Below, in pieces: positions 43,068-51,472 of a stretch of DNA of 64,000 nucleotides. Positions within the stretch are counted from its first letter, which is position 1, and each line of letters begins with the position of its first letter. The stretch spans positions 1 through 64,000 of the forward strand of contig URXV01000001.1 of the NCBI GenBank assembly GCA_900551865.1, given 5' to 3'. The notes beneath the pieces are model-generated. The model was not told where the DNA came from, ran no database searches, and saw only the letters and a list, made by a program, of their open reading frames with translations. The translations under genes were made by a program, and so were the position numbers. Source of the DNA: an uncultured Rickettsiales bacterium. Lineage in GTDB: Bacteria; Pseudomonadota; Alphaproteobacteria; RF32; CAG-239.

Positions 43068-44237
43068 ATGCAGAACAAGAAGTTGACTGAGAGTGTTTAT
43101 TATGTCGGCGCCGATGACAAGACATTGGATTTGTTTGAGGGACAGTATGTTATTCCCGAAGGGATTTCCTATAACTCCTATGTTATTATGGATGATAAAA
43201 TTGCCGTGATGGATACGGTTGACAAGCGGGCGACAGACGAATGGTTTCAGAATCTGGAAGAAGTTTTGGACGGCAAAGAGCCTGGTTATCTGGTCGTTTT
43301 GCATATGGAGCCGGATCATGCTGCCAATATTGAGCACTTTTTGAACAAGTATAAAAAGGCAAAGGTCGTTTCGAATCCGAAAACTTTTAATATGATTCCG
43401 CAATTTTTTGAGCATTTGGATTTGGAAGGGCGCAAAGTTGTTGTCAATGAAGGCGACGAGCTGTCTTTGGGCAGCCACACGCTGACGTTTGTCATGGCAC
43501 CGATGGTACATTGGCCGGAAGTTATGGTTGCGTATGAAAAAAAGGAAAAAATCCTGTTTTCGGCAGATGCTTTCGGAAAATTCGGCGCGCTTGACGTTGA
43601 GGACGAATGGGATTGCGAAGCACGCCGCTATTATATCAATATTGTCGGCAAATACGGCGTACAGGTGCAGGCGTTGCTTAAAAAGGCGGCAACTCTTGAT
43701 ATTCAGAAGATTTTTGCCTTGCACGGACCGATGCTGACGGAGAATCTGGAGTATTATATTAATAAATATGACATCTGGAGCAGTTACCGGCCGGAGGATG
43801 AAGGCATACTTATCGCCTATGCGTCGGTTTACGGGCATACCAAACAGGCGGCGGAAAAACTTAAAGAAATTTTGGAGGCTAAAGGCGCTCCGAAAGTTGC
43901 GATTACCGATTTGGCGCGGGACGATATGGCTGAAGCAGTGGAGGACGCGTTTCGTTATGACCGCCTGGTATTGGCGTCTGTTACATATGACGGGGGCATT
44001 TTCCCCTGTATGGAAAGCTTTATCGCGCATCTGAAGAGCAAAAATTATCAAAACCGGAAAGTTGCGTTTATTGAAAACGGTTCTTGGGCACCAATCGCTG
44101 CCAAAAAAATGCGGGCAGAACTTGAAGGCTTAAAAAATCTTACATTTGCAGATACGACGGTTTCGATAAAATCGGCGATGAAAGATGCGGATATCAGACA
44201 ATTGGAAACTTTGGCAGACGAACTGCTTGGTAAATAA
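43068..44237 (+). CDS. FprA-type flavodiiron protein
   Basis: 389 residues: an N-terminal metallo-beta-lactamase-like diiron domain (1-250) and a C-terminal flavodoxin domain (about 255-389; ILIAYASVYGHTKQAAEKL). Diiron ligands lie in HMEPDHAANIEH, in MVHWPEVMV and in the ALHGP segment. Flavodiiron proteins reduce O2 to water or NO to N2O in anaerobes. No rubredoxin or reductase gene is adjacent, so the electron donor is unknown. Good AGGAG-like site. Confidence 0.94.
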   Translation: MQNKKLTESVYYVGADDKTLDLFEGQYVIPEGISYNSYVIMDDKIAVMDTVDKRATDEWFQNLEEVLDGKEPGYLVVLHMEPDHAANIEHFLNKYKKAKVVSNPKTFNMIPQFFEHLDLEGRKVVVNEGDELSLGSHTLTFVMAPMVHWPEVMVAYEKKEKILFSADAFGKFGALDVEDEWDCEARRYYINIVGKYGVQVQALLKKAATLDIQKIFALHGPMLTENLEYYINKYDIWSSYRPEDEGILIAYASVYGHTKQAAEKLKEILEAKGAPKVAITDLARDDMAEAVEDAFRYDRLVLASVTYDGGIFPCMESFIAHLKSKNYQNRKVAFIENGSWAPIAAKKMRAELEGLKNLTFADTTVSIKSAMKDADIRQLETLADELLGK

Positions 44238-44250
44238 GTTTCAGTGTTTT

Positions 44251-44288
44251 AAAAAACCGCTTGTCCGGTTTGCGGCAGGCGGTTTTTT
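44251..44288 (+). terminator. Terminator of the flavodiiron gene
   Basis: Arms AAAAAACCGC (44251-44260) and GCGGTTTTTT (44279-44288) with an 18-base loop that can form its own small stem. Confidence 0.8.
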
Positions 44289-44355
44289 GTTGCATAAATA
44301 AAATTTACAGGTAAGTTAAGAGCAGATTTACTATTATTATAAAACAGTTATATTT

Positions 44356-44949
44356 ATGAAAAAAGATTTGTACATTTTTCGCCATGGTGAAACGGATTAT
44401 AATCTGGAACACAGATGGCAGGGCTGCGGCCTGGATGCAGTATTGAACGAAAATGGTGAAGAGCAGGCAAGAAAACTGGCAGAGAAAGTCCTGTCGCTGG
44501 GAATGACGGCGTTGTATTGTTCGCCGCTTGTCAGAGCCGTACAGACAGCAAACAAAATTGCCTGCAGAAGCGTGACGGAGCTTCCGATTATTATTCTTCA
44601 GGATTTGCGCGAAGGCGACTTCGGCGAAGTTGAAGGAATGACTTTTGACGAAGTACGAGCCAGATTTGGAGATACTTTTGTTGAGAATGTATGTTGGCCG
44701 AGTTTTGATAACTGGGATATTCACTTTCCCGGAGGCGAGAGCAAGCGCGAGATTTTCGGAAGAGTTCTGCATTGTTTAAACAGAATTGTTTGTGAGAAGG
44801 ATACTGTCATTGGCGTGGTTTGTCATGCCGGGGTACTGAGCGCGCTGAAGTGTGGCTTGGAATTGAAAAAGACGCCCAATGAAAACTGTTCGGTGTTGCA
44901 TTTGCAGTATGATTCGGAAACAAGGAAATTTGTTCAGATTTTTGATTGA
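44356..44949 (+). CDS. Histidine phosphatase family protein
   Basis: 197 residues of the phosphoglycerate-mutase-like branch. The phosphohistidine motif is FRHGETDYN (9-17), with a second Arg in CSPLVRAVQTA, the acid in REGDFGEVEGM and the second catalytic His in VVCHAGVL. It resembles GpmB/CobC-type phosphatases; substrate unknown, and no cobalamin genes are nearby. Confidence 0.88.
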   Translation: MKKDLYIFRHGETDYNLEHRWQGCGLDAVLNENGEEQARKLAEKVLSLGMTALYCSPLVRAVQTANKIACRSVTELPIIILQDLREGDFGEVEGMTFDEVRARFGDTFVENVCWPSFDNWDIHFPGGESKREIFGRVLHCLNRIVCEKDTVIGVVCHAGVLSALKCGLELKKTPNENCSVLHLQYDSETRKFVQIFD

Positions 44950-44975
44950 AAAAGCCGCCTTTGGGGCGGCTTTTT
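44949..44975 (+). terminator. Terminator of the histidine phosphatase gene
   Basis: Stem AAAAAGCCGCC/GGCGGCTTTTT (44949-44959 with 44965-44975), 5-base loop, T run included. Confidence 0.9.
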
Positions 44976-45079
44976 CGTGTGAATGACGGAGACAATATTT
45001 TATCTTTGGATTATATCCTCTAAAAAAGCAGGAAATGCGCATTATTTTGTCGGTGTTGTTTTTATAGAGGAGAAATATT

Positions 45080-45574
45080 ATGGCTAATAAGACTGATAAA
45101 CTAAACGTTTTTCTGGCAAATCTTGCAGTTTTGAATATTAAAGTTCATAATTTGCATTGGAATGTTGTCGGACTGCAATTTCCGCTTATTCATAAAATGA
45201 CCGAAAAAATTTATAAAATGCTGCAATGCCAATTCGATACAGTGGCAGAAGTAATGAAGATGCAGAACAAAATGCCGGCGGCTTCAATGGCGGAATATCT
45301 GGATAAAACGACGATAGACGAATTAGAAGCCCGCGATTATCACGGCTACGAAGTTTTGGAGGAGCTTTCTGCTGATTGTGATATTTTAATCGCATCGGCC
45401 AAGGAAGTAAGGGATGAGGCTGATAAAGCCGATAATTTTCAGGTGGCGAATCTGATGGAAGAATATCTGGATATGTATGCTAAAAAGTCATGGATGATTA
45501 AAGCAATGATGCAAGATGATGATCTTGAAATTGCAGATGAAGAAAGTGATGAAGAGGATACGGAAGAGGAGTAG
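45080..45574 (+). CDS. Dps-family ferritin-like protein
   Basis: 164 residues. The Dps iron site is recognisable in KVHNLHWNVVGLQF and QFDTVAEVMK (His, Asp and Glu ligands at the subunit interface). Dps proteins oxidise and store Fe(II) with peroxide and shield DNA. The C-terminal tail is unusually acidic (DEESDEEDTEEE), the opposite of the Lys-rich tails that bind DNA, so storage or detoxification is more likely than DNA packing. Confidence 0.9.
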   Translation: MANKTDKLNVFLANLAVLNIKVHNLHWNVVGLQFPLIHKMTEKIYKMLQCQFDTVAEVMKMQNKMPAASMAEYLDKTTIDELEARDYHGYEVLEELSADCDILIASAKEVRDEADKADNFQVANLMEEYLDMYAKKSWMIKAMMQDDDLEIADEESDEEDTEEE

Positions 45575-45594
45575 ATATAATTTATGCCTGAAAT

Positions 45595-45624
45595 AAAAGC
45601 GCTCTTAGCAATAAGGGCGCTTTT
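45595..45624. terminator. Bidirectional hairpin between dps and tRNA-Arg
   Basis: A 13-bp stem (45595-45607 with 45612-45624, one G-U pair) with a GCAA loop and A4/T4 flanks, serving the convergent dps and tRNA-Arg units. Confidence 0.85.
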
Positions 45625-45636
45625 AATACTATAAAA

Positions 45637-45713
45637 TGGTGCACCCGGCGAGGTTCGAACTCGCAACCTTTGGCGTCGGAGGCCAACACTCTATCCAATT
45701 GAGCTACGGGTAC
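45637..45713 (-). tRNA. tRNA-Arg (anticodon CCG)
   Basis: 77 bases with encoded CCA. Acceptor GTACCCG/CGGGTGC, D stem GCTC/GAGT, anticodon stem TTGGC/GCCAA with loop CTCCGAC giving CCG, T arm GCGAGTTCGAACCTCGC. Confidence 0.94.
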
Positions 45714-45800
45714 ACGCTGCAAATCACTTTGCGAGTTATGCTTATACAACGTAATTTCTAAATAATCCAGCTTTTTTTTAAGTTTTTACGAAGATTTTGC

Positions 45801-45829
45801 TTGACTTATATGGATTAAGTTTGTATGTA
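45801..45829 (+). promoter_or_regulatory. Probable rpmB promoter
   Basis: TTGACT (45801-45806), 17-bp spacer, TATGTA (45824-45829), 33 bases before the rpmB ATG. Confidence 0.5.
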
Positions 45830-45861
45830 TGAGCAAAAGTTTTTGAGTAAAGGATAAAAAA

Positions 45862-46146
45862 ATGGCTAAGAAATGTGAAATTTCCGGCACCGGCGTTATG
45901 AGCGGTAATAATGTAAGCCACGCTAACAATAAAACCCGCCGCCGCTTTTTGCCGAATCTGCAAGTTGTTTCTCTGTTGAGCGAAGCTCTGGGGAAGGTTT
46001 ATAAGTTGAAAATTTGCACGAAGACGCTGCGCTCTATTGAGCATAAAGGCGGTTTGGATGCATATTTAATGTCTACTCCGGACGGAAAATTGACAGCGGA
46101 AGCGAAAAAAATTAAGAAGGTGATTGCTGATAAAGCAACGGCATAA
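45862..46146 (+). CDS. rpmB: 50S ribosomal protein L28
   Basis: 94 residues. KKCEISGTGVMSGNNVSHA and NKTRRRFLPNLQ are the L28 signature, followed by TLRSIEHKGGLDAYLM as in alphaproteobacterial L28. AAAGGA site; single-gene unit with promoter and terminator. Confidence 0.97.
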   Translation: MAKKCEISGTGVMSGNNVSHANNKTRRRFLPNLQVVSLLSEALGKVYKLKICTKTLRSIEHKGGLDAYLMSTPDGKLTAEAKKIKKVIADKATA

Positions 46147-46171
46147 TTGTTTCCGGATTTTAAGTTATTAC

Positions 46172-46195
46172 AGGCTGCGTTTGCAGCCTTTTTTT
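46172..46195 (+). terminator. Terminator of rpmB
   Basis: Stem AGGCTGC/GCAGCCT (46172-46178 with 46183-46189), GTTT loop, seven T. Confidence 0.92.
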
Positions 46196-46335
46196 ATTTA
46201 TGTATATTTTATATAATGATATTTTTAAGTATAGTACTTGATTGCCGGTTAAAATATGGGCGTTATGGTATAAATGAAAGAAATAAATTTTTTGCTTGCA
46301 TTTTACAGTATGCAGATATATAGAAAAGAGGTTAT

Positions 46336-46412
46336 CGGGACGTAGTTCAGCCTGGTAGAGCGCTTGCATGGGGTGCAAGAAGTCGGAGGTTCGAATCCTC
46401 TCGTCCCGACCA
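46336..46412 (+). tRNA. tRNA-Pro (anticodon GGG)
   Basis: 77 bases with encoded CCA. Acceptor CGGGACG/CGTCCCG, anticodon stem CTTGC/GCAAG with loop ATGGGGT giving GGG, T arm GGAGGTTCGAATCCTCT. Confidence 0.95.
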
Positions 46413-46419
46413 TAAAACA

Positions 46420-46445
46420 AAAAACCACCTTTATGGTGGTTTTTT
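46420..46445 (+). terminator. Terminator of tRNA-Pro
   Basis: Stem AAAAACCACC/GGTGGTTTTT (46420-46429 with 46435-46444), 5-base loop, T run. Confidence 0.88.
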
Positions 46446-46664
46446 GTTTTAAAGACTGCGAATATGAAATGAACCTTGGTGGTTCAACTATTAGTAATAT
46501 GAGTATAGTCCGGATTGGTATTTAAGGAAGAAGTATTGGTAAATTGCATTAATTTTTTATATAGAGTTAGGCTAGAACAAAGTTGAGGCAAATGGTTACA
46601 ATGTCAGCGGTTTGATACTATAAATAATCACAGGCTTTAATCGGTTCTGCGCTAGGGGCAGCAT

Positions 46665-46961
46665 TTATTCTCGTGCCGTTAATATCATTCCTTTTCGGAT
46701 TTGAAGTTTAGACCCTTGCAGCAAACAGATGCTTACGTAATCTCCGGCGATAGCTTTCTTAACAGATGTTTTTTGCGTTTTATCATAGGGATGATGTTTA
46801 CTTAAGGATATGCAGAGATTCTCCATTTCTTCGTTTTTACCTATGACCATAAGTTTGTCAAAAACTTTTATGCATCCGCTCTGAATTTTGCCGGTTACGA
46901 AAATGCCGTAACGATAGAATACATCATCGATACGCATAGAGAAAGAGCTTTTTTGTACCAT
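46665..46961 (-). CDS. Stand-alone EF-Tu domain-II-like protein
   Basis: 98 residues resembling only the second (beta-barrel) domain of EF-Tu-type translational GTPases: FSMRIDDVFYRYGIFVTGKI (like the VFSI.GRGTVVTGRIE stretch), SGCIKVFDKLMVIG, then AGDYVSICLLQG and RKGMIL. There is no GTPase domain and no domain III, and the gene has its own start and stop. It may bind an RNA or a translation factor partner; the true role is unknown. Divergent duplication fragments of tuf would keep higher identity, so this looks like an independent small protein. Confidence 0.65.
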   Translation of the reverse strand: MVQKSSFSMRIDDVFYRYGIFVTGKIQSGCIKVFDKLMVIGKNEEMENLCISLSKHHPYDKTQKTSVKKAIAGDYVSICLLQGSKLQIRKGMILTARE

Positions 46962-47292
46962 AATTATTGGGCTTTAATGATTAAACATAATGATGAATTT
47001 TGATAAAAGTTATGGCGATTTCTTCTGAAAGTCAATGTTTTTCAGCTATCTTCCATTTAAAAGAAAAGGATTTTCGGGGGAGAAATTGGGGCAATATTGG
47101 GGTTCAAAAATCAGGCCAGTTTTAGTTTTGCGGGGATTTTCTGGAGAGAAATTCGGGCAATATTGAAGCAGAGAAGGAGATTTCTTGTTGCAAGTTTTTA
47201 TCTGTTCTTGAGGGGGGACACCAGAGAACGGCGGAAAGATTTGCCGAGAGATTTTTCAGGCGTTTGAGGAAAACAGTCTGAGGCAGCGAGTC
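46962..47292. other. 331-base gap between the EF-Tu-like and UvrA2-like genes
   Basis: No supported gene. It contains the promoter region of the EF-Tu-like gene and an imperfect 31-bp direct repeat (47069-47165). Short frames are open through the repeat (one of 37 codons from an ATG at 47012) but lack convincing ribosome-binding sites. Confidence 0.5.
47069..47165 (+). repeat. Imperfect 31-bp direct repeat, 66-bp period
   Basis: Units at 47069-47099 and 47135-47165 match at 28 of 31 positions (core GAGAAATT.GGGCAATATTG). The 66-bp period is a multiple of three, so any frame through it would repeat its residues (GEKxGQY in one frame). Confidence 0.65.
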
Positions 47293-49770
47293 TTATATGA
47301 ACTTTCCGGTGATGCTTGCGGGAGCTGCGGCTATCTGTTTTGGGGTTCCTGTGGCTACAATACGTCCGCCATCGGCTCCGCCGCCGGGGCCCATATCTAT
47401 AATATAGTCGGCGTTGCGGATAACATCTAAGTCATGTTCGATAATGATAACGGTAGCTCCGTTATTGACAAGAGTTTGGAAGACATCCAGCAATGTTTGT
47501 ACGTCTAACGGATGTAAGCCTATTGTTGGCTCATCGAATACAAAAACGGAATCGGTTTGTCCTTTTCCCATTTCACTGGCCAGTTTTAACCGCTGTGCCT
47601 CTCCTCCGGAAAGTCCCGGTGTTTCTTCGCCGAGAGTCAGGTATCCAAGGCCCAGGTTTTGCAGGACTTTCAGCCTTTGGGAAACGATTTTTAAGTCTTT
47701 GCAGGCTTTCAGAGCCGAGTTTATATCCATCTCCATGAGTTCCGGCAGAGAAAATGCCTCTCCGCTTTTGCTGATATATTTTACGTTGTCGGCGAGCTTG
47801 GCATATCTTGAACCTCTGCAGTCCGGACAAGGGATTTCCACATCAGGGAGAAACTGAACGTCGAGGTTGATGATACCGGTGCCATCGCATACAGGACATC
47901 GCAGCTTTCCGGTATTATAAGAAAAATCTCCGGCTTTATACCCTAATTTTTTTGCGTCGTCGGTTTTGGAAAAAATTTTGCGCAATTCGTCGTGAACATT
48001 AGCATATGTTGCGACTGTAGAACGGATATTGATGCCTATCGGCGTTGCGTCAATTAATTTTATCTGTTTAATTCCGTCTGCTTCAATGGATATGATATGT
48101 TCCGGAAGCTTCTTTCCGTTTATGGCTGCTTCAAGCGCCGGAATCAGGCTTTCCAAGATTAAAGTTGTTTTGCCCGAACCCGATACTCCCGTAACAACAG
48201 TCATTCTTCCTTTGGGAATATTAACGGCCAGTGGTTGGACGGTGTGGATATTCCGAGTGGCAAGCCTGATGATTCCGTTGTCGAACATTTGTTTAAGTGC
48301 AGGCTGCGAAGTGCGCCGCAGCTTGGTTTTTTCGGAAAGGAACGGCGCTATTATGGAATTGGGGTTTTTCTTTATATCAGGGATTGTTCCTTCGGCTATA
48401 ATTTTTCCCCCGGCGGTTCCTGCCTGTGGCCCCAATTCAATCAGCCAGTCCACGGTGGACAGAATCTGTGTTTCGTGATCGACTAATATGACTGAGTTGC
48501 CGTCTGCAACCAAATCCCGCATAACGCCGTTCAAGCCGATTATATTGGAAGGGTGCAGGCCGATGGATGGTTCGTCCAAGACGTACAGTACTCCGGTTGT
48601 GCGGTTGCGGACAGCACGAGCCAGCTGCATTCTTTGCCTCTCACCGGTCGAAAGCGTTGATGCCGCACGGTCGAGCGAAAGATAGCTCAGCCCTAAATCC
48701 ATCAGACGGGTTGCCGCTGATTGAAAAGCCTCGCATATACTTTGAGCTATGGGGCGCATTTCTTCGTTTAAAAATGACGGAATGCCATTTACCCATTCGA
48801 CCAGTTCTCCTAAAGGCATTTTACAGGCCTTATCCAATGAAATTCCGCATAAAAGCGGTGCCCGGGCGACGGCGGAAAGGCGGCTTCCTTTGCAATCGGG
48901 ACAGATGTCCTGCTTCAGAAACTTTTCTACCCGTTTCATTCCTTGTTCATCTTTGACTTTTGCCAAGGCGTTCTGGACGGTATAAGTTGCATTATAATAT
49001 GTAAAATCCAATTCACCGGCCTGATTGGAGTTTTTTGCTTTATACAAAATATGTTTTTTCACTGCGGGACCGTTGTAGACGATATCCTTTTCCTGTTCCG
49101 TAAGGTTGCGGAAAGGGATATCGGTTCGGACACCCATTGCCCGGCAGACATCCGTCATCAGCGACCACATAAGCGAATTCCATGGGGCAACGGCTCCTTC
49201 GTCAATAGTGAGGGACTCGTCCGGCACGAGTGCGGCTTTATTTACGGTTCTTACCATTCCGGTTCCATCGCAGGTAGGGCATGCTCCCTGACTGTTAAAA
49301 GCCAGTTCTTCGGCAGATGGCGCATAAAATTTTGCACCGCATTCGGGGCAGACCAGTTCCTGTCCGGCAGCGACGGCAAGCGTCGGAGCCAGATAGTGCC
49401 CGTTGGGGCAGCGATGATTTGCCAGCCGTGAGTACATCAATCTGAGACTGTTTAACAATTCAGTTCCGGTACCGAAGGTACTCCGAATACCGGGAATGCC
49501 CGGCCGCTGCCGCAAAGCCAATGCGGCAGGAACATAAAGAATTTCGTCTACCAGCGCTTTTTCCGCCTGAGTCATTCTTCTCCGGGTGTAGGTAGAGAGG
49601 GCTTCAAGGTAGCGTCTGGAACCTTCTGCATATAAAACGCCCAAAGCCAGTGATGATTTGCCTGAACCGGAAACACCGGCAATGCCTACGATTTTGTTTA
49701 AGGGAATGTCTACATTAATGTTTTTGAGATTATGTACTTTTGCGCCGCGAATCTTTATTTTATCAACCAT
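47293..49770 (-). CDS. UvrA2-like ABC-type excinuclease subunit
   Basis: 825 residues with two UvrA-type ATPase modules: first Walker A GVSGSGKSS (about 33-41) with LSTGERQRMQLAR, second GVSGSGKTT (about 525) with LSGGEAQRLKLASEMGK. Zinc-binding pairs are CPECG...CPTCDGTG and CPVCDGTG...CPDCRGSR. It is more than 100 residues shorter than housekeeping UvrA, and the UvrB-binding domain after the first Walker A appears to be missing, as in class II UvrA (UvrA2), which is linked to drug tolerance and natural product loci rather than NER. Single-gene unit. Confidence 0.85.
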   Translation of the reverse strand: MVDKIKIRGAKVHNLKNINVDIPLNKIVGIAGVSGSGKSSLALGVLYAEGSRRYLEALSTYTRRRMTQAEKALVDEILYVPAALALRQRPGIPGIRSTFGTGTELLNSLRLMYSRLANHRCPNGHYLAPTLAVAAGQELVCPECGAKFYAPSAEELAFNSQGACPTCDGTGMVRTVNKAALVPDESLTIDEGAVAPWNSLMWSLMTDVCRAMGVRTDIPFRNLTEQEKDIVYNGPAVKKHILYKAKNSNQAGELDFTYYNATYTVQNALAKVKDEQGMKRVEKFLKQDICPDCKGSRLSAVARAPLLCGISLDKACKMPLGELVEWVNGIPSFLNEEMRPIAQSICEAFQSAATRLMDLGLSYLSLDRAASTLSTGERQRMQLARAVRNRTTGVLYVLDEPSIGLHPSNIIGLNGVMRDLVADGNSVILVDHETQILSTVDWLIELGPQAGTAGGKIIAEGTIPDIKKNPNSIIAPFLSEKTKLRRTSQPALKQMFDNGIIRLATRNIHTVQPLAVNIPKGRMTVVTGVSGSGKTTLILESLIPALEAAINGKKLPEHIISIEADGIKQIKLIDATPIGINIRSTVATYANVHDELRKIFSKTDDAKKLGYKAGDFSYNTGKLRCPVCDGTGIINLDVQFLPDVEIPCPDCRGSRYAKLADNVKYISKSGEAFSLPELMEMDINSALKACKDLKIVSQRLKVLQNLGLGYLTLGEETPGLSGGEAQRLKLASEMGKGQTDSVFVFDEPTIGLHPLDVQTLLDVFQTLVNNGATVIIIEHDLDVIRNADYIIDMGPGGGADGGRIVATGTPKQIAAAPASITGKFI

Positions 49771-49863
49771 GGTTGTCGCCTGATATTACAGTATATGTTG
49801 TTTTTGTTTGTATGATAAAAAGGGAATTGAGTCAAGCTGTTCTGATAATTTTAGGTTTAAAGC

Positions 49864-49892
49864 AACAGGCTGCCTGAGAAAAACAGCCTGTT
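49864..49892. terminator. Hairpin downstream of the SIMPL gene
   Basis: Arms AACAGGCTG (49864-49872) and CAGCCTGTT (49884-49892), 11-base loop. Only short T runs on either side. Confidence 0.6.
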
Positions 49893-49932
49893 GGAAAATA
49901 CGAATCTTATTTCTATTTGCAGATAGAGGGGA

Positions 49933-50649
49933 CTAATCAAGCCAGTATTCAATGGTTGAAACGACGCGGACAGTCTTGTCTATTTGTTGCGACTCGAAAC
50001 TGTTTGGCGCCTGTTCCCGCGGCAGAATGGAGAAAACCCCTTGATTTGCCCGGCGGATTTTTCCAACCTTGCTGTCAGAACTTTTAGCAAATTCATATGC
50101 GGCCTCTTTGGCGTTTTTGGTTGCCTGCTCCAACATTTGCGGTTTTATATCATTGAGTTTTGTGAAAATGTAAGAAACGGGATATTCATACGAGGCGCTG
50201 TCGAAGATAATGCCTTTGGCGATAAGGCTGTCTGTCTGCGGAAGGGATTTTTCAACCAAGTCGACATTATTGCTTCTTACCGTAACGGTTTGCGAAAGAA
50301 TGAAACGAGAGGCATTGGCGTCGTTGCTACGATAGGGGTTTGCCATCAGGTCGTTGGTTTCTATTCTGCCGAGGCTGATTTCGTTATCGCTAAATCCCTG
50401 TTTCTTGAGAAAGGCATTAATTTCTGCTGCCTGGGAGGTAATTTTCTGTTGAGCCGGAACGAGTTCGTTGCCTGTAATGACAAATTTTAATTTCCAAATG
50501 GCAAGGTCAGCCCTGACGTTCATTTCGGCAAGTCCTTTGACCGTAACGGAGTTGTTGTTTAATTTGGCCTGATAGTAGTAGTATCCCGGGAAAAATCCGC
50601 CGATAACAAGGCCAAGTGCAAGAAAAATGGAGGCGATTACTTTTGACAT
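49933..50649 (-). CDS. SIMPL domain (DUF541) envelope protein
   Basis: 238 residues. An N-terminal uncleaved helix or signal (about 5-25) precedes the SIMPL domain, recognised by VTVKGLAEMNVRADLAIWKL, KKQGFSDNEISLGRI, FILSQTVTVRSNNVDLVEK and ATKNAKEAAYEFAKSSDSKVG. SIMPL proteins (BP26/OMP28, YggE) are periplasmic or outer-membrane associated and linked to oxidative stress. It lies just downstream of the flavodoxin terminator and is probably separate. Confidence 0.88.
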   Translation of the reverse strand: MSKVIASIFLALGLVIGGFFPGYYYYQAKLNNNSVTVKGLAEMNVRADLAIWKLKFVITGNELVPAQQKITSQAAEINAFLKKQGFSDNEISLGRIETNDLMANPYRSNDANASRFILSQTVTVRSNNVDLVEKSLPQTDSLIAKGIIFDSASYEYPVSYIFTKLNDIKPQMLEQATKNAKEAAYEFAKSSDSKVGKIRRANQGVFSILPREQAPNSFESQQIDKTVRVVSTIEYWLD

Positions 50650-50728
50650 TATCTTTTCCTTTCAAAAAATGACTATACTTTAATGTAATCTTTATGTTAA
50701 ATTTGGCAATAGGTAAAGGATTTTTTAT

Positions 50729-50759
50729 AAAAAAAGTTCTGCACTTTGGCAGAACTTTT
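50729..50759 (-). terminator. Terminator of the flavodoxin gene
   Basis: Minus-strand stem AAAAGTTCTGC/GCAGAACTTTT (50749-50759 with 50732-50742), 6-base loop, followed by T residues. Confidence 0.9.
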
Positions 50760-50781
50760 GCCTAATATCTGGTGATATCCG

Positions 50782-51366
50782 TTATTTTTTGAACCCCATG
50801 TCTTCGAGCCAGCCGGAAACTCCCAATGTTCGGCTGCCATAGCCGACCCAGCCGTTTTGTTTGACTGAGCAGCCATTGCATTGGGCTGTTAAATCGGTAA
50901 TTGTGTTTTGGACGCCGCCGCCCCCGTGCGTAATGAACGGGATAACGGTTTTGCCTTTCAGGTCATAATCGGCAAGGAAACTGCTGACGGCGGGTGCAAT
51001 TGTTCCCCACCAGTTCGGCGAACCGATAAAAATAATATTGTATTGTGCGATGTTGTCGATTTTTCCTTTCAATTCAGGACGGAAACCTTCGTTAATCTCC
51101 CTTTTGGCCTGTGCCGTTGTTGCCCGATATTCTTCCGGATAAGATTGAACGGTTTCAATGCGAAAGATGTCTCCGCCGGTTTTGCTGCGGATGGCTTGGG
51201 CAACGTCTTTGGTGTTGCCGGACAAAGAATAATAAGCAATCAGAACTTTTTTGTCGTTTGGCATGGTATTTTCCTCTTTTTCCTGTGCGTTGCAGCTGTT
51301 GAATGCGGTTAAAGCCGTAGCTGATGCTGCTAATACAGCAATGAATGTAAGTAGCTTAAATTTCAT
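50782..51366 (-). CDS. Exported flavodoxin-like protein, possible dual start
   Basis: 194 residues. The flavodoxin fold begins at about residue 38 with the FMN phosphate loop AYYSLSGNTKDVA, then IIFIGSPNWWGTIAP and FITHGGGG. The first 33 residues are a signal peptide; a Cys follows (FNSC28), an imperfect lipobox, so it is an envelope protein, possibly lipid-anchored. An internal ATG at 51262-51264 (Met35) has its own AGAGGA site 8 bases upstream and would give a cytoplasmic flavodoxin. AGGAG supports the long start. It is driven by a promoter with a MerR-type palindrome. Confidence 0.85.
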   Translation of the reverse strand: MKFKLLTFIAVLAASATALTAFNSCNAQEKEENTMPNDKKVLIAYYSLSGNTKDVAQAIRSKTGGDIFRIETVQSYPEEYRATTAQAKREINEGFRPELKGKIDNIAQYNIIFIGSPNWWGTIAPAVSSFLADYDLKGKTVIPFITHGGGGVQNTITDLTAQCNGCSVKQNGWVGYGSRTLGVSGWLEDMGFKK

Positions 51367-51399
51367 AATGTGTATCTCCTTTTGTTTGTTCCGTAAGAT

Positions 51400-51430
51400 A
51401 ATATAATTTTTAGAGTTAACTCTAAGTCAA
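51400..51430 (-). promoter_or_regulatory. MerR-type promoter/operator of the flavodoxin gene
   Basis: Minus strand: -35 TTGACT (51425-51430), 19-bp spacer containing the palindrome TTAGAGTTAACTCTAA (51410-51425, overlapping the -35), -10 TATATT (51400-51405). A 19-bp spacer with a central palindrome is the hallmark of MerR-family activation. Matches the site at 55162-55192. Confidence 0.8.
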
Positions 51431-51472
51431 TGATTTTTTATGGTTGTGGGCAAAAAAATATTTGAGGCGGGT

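Noticed and set aside
42633..44051. A 472-codon open frame on the minus strand
   Set aside because: It is wholly antisense to cmk and the flavodiiron gene, both unmistakable, and its product is a Cys/His/Arg/Phe-rich shadow sequence without motifs.
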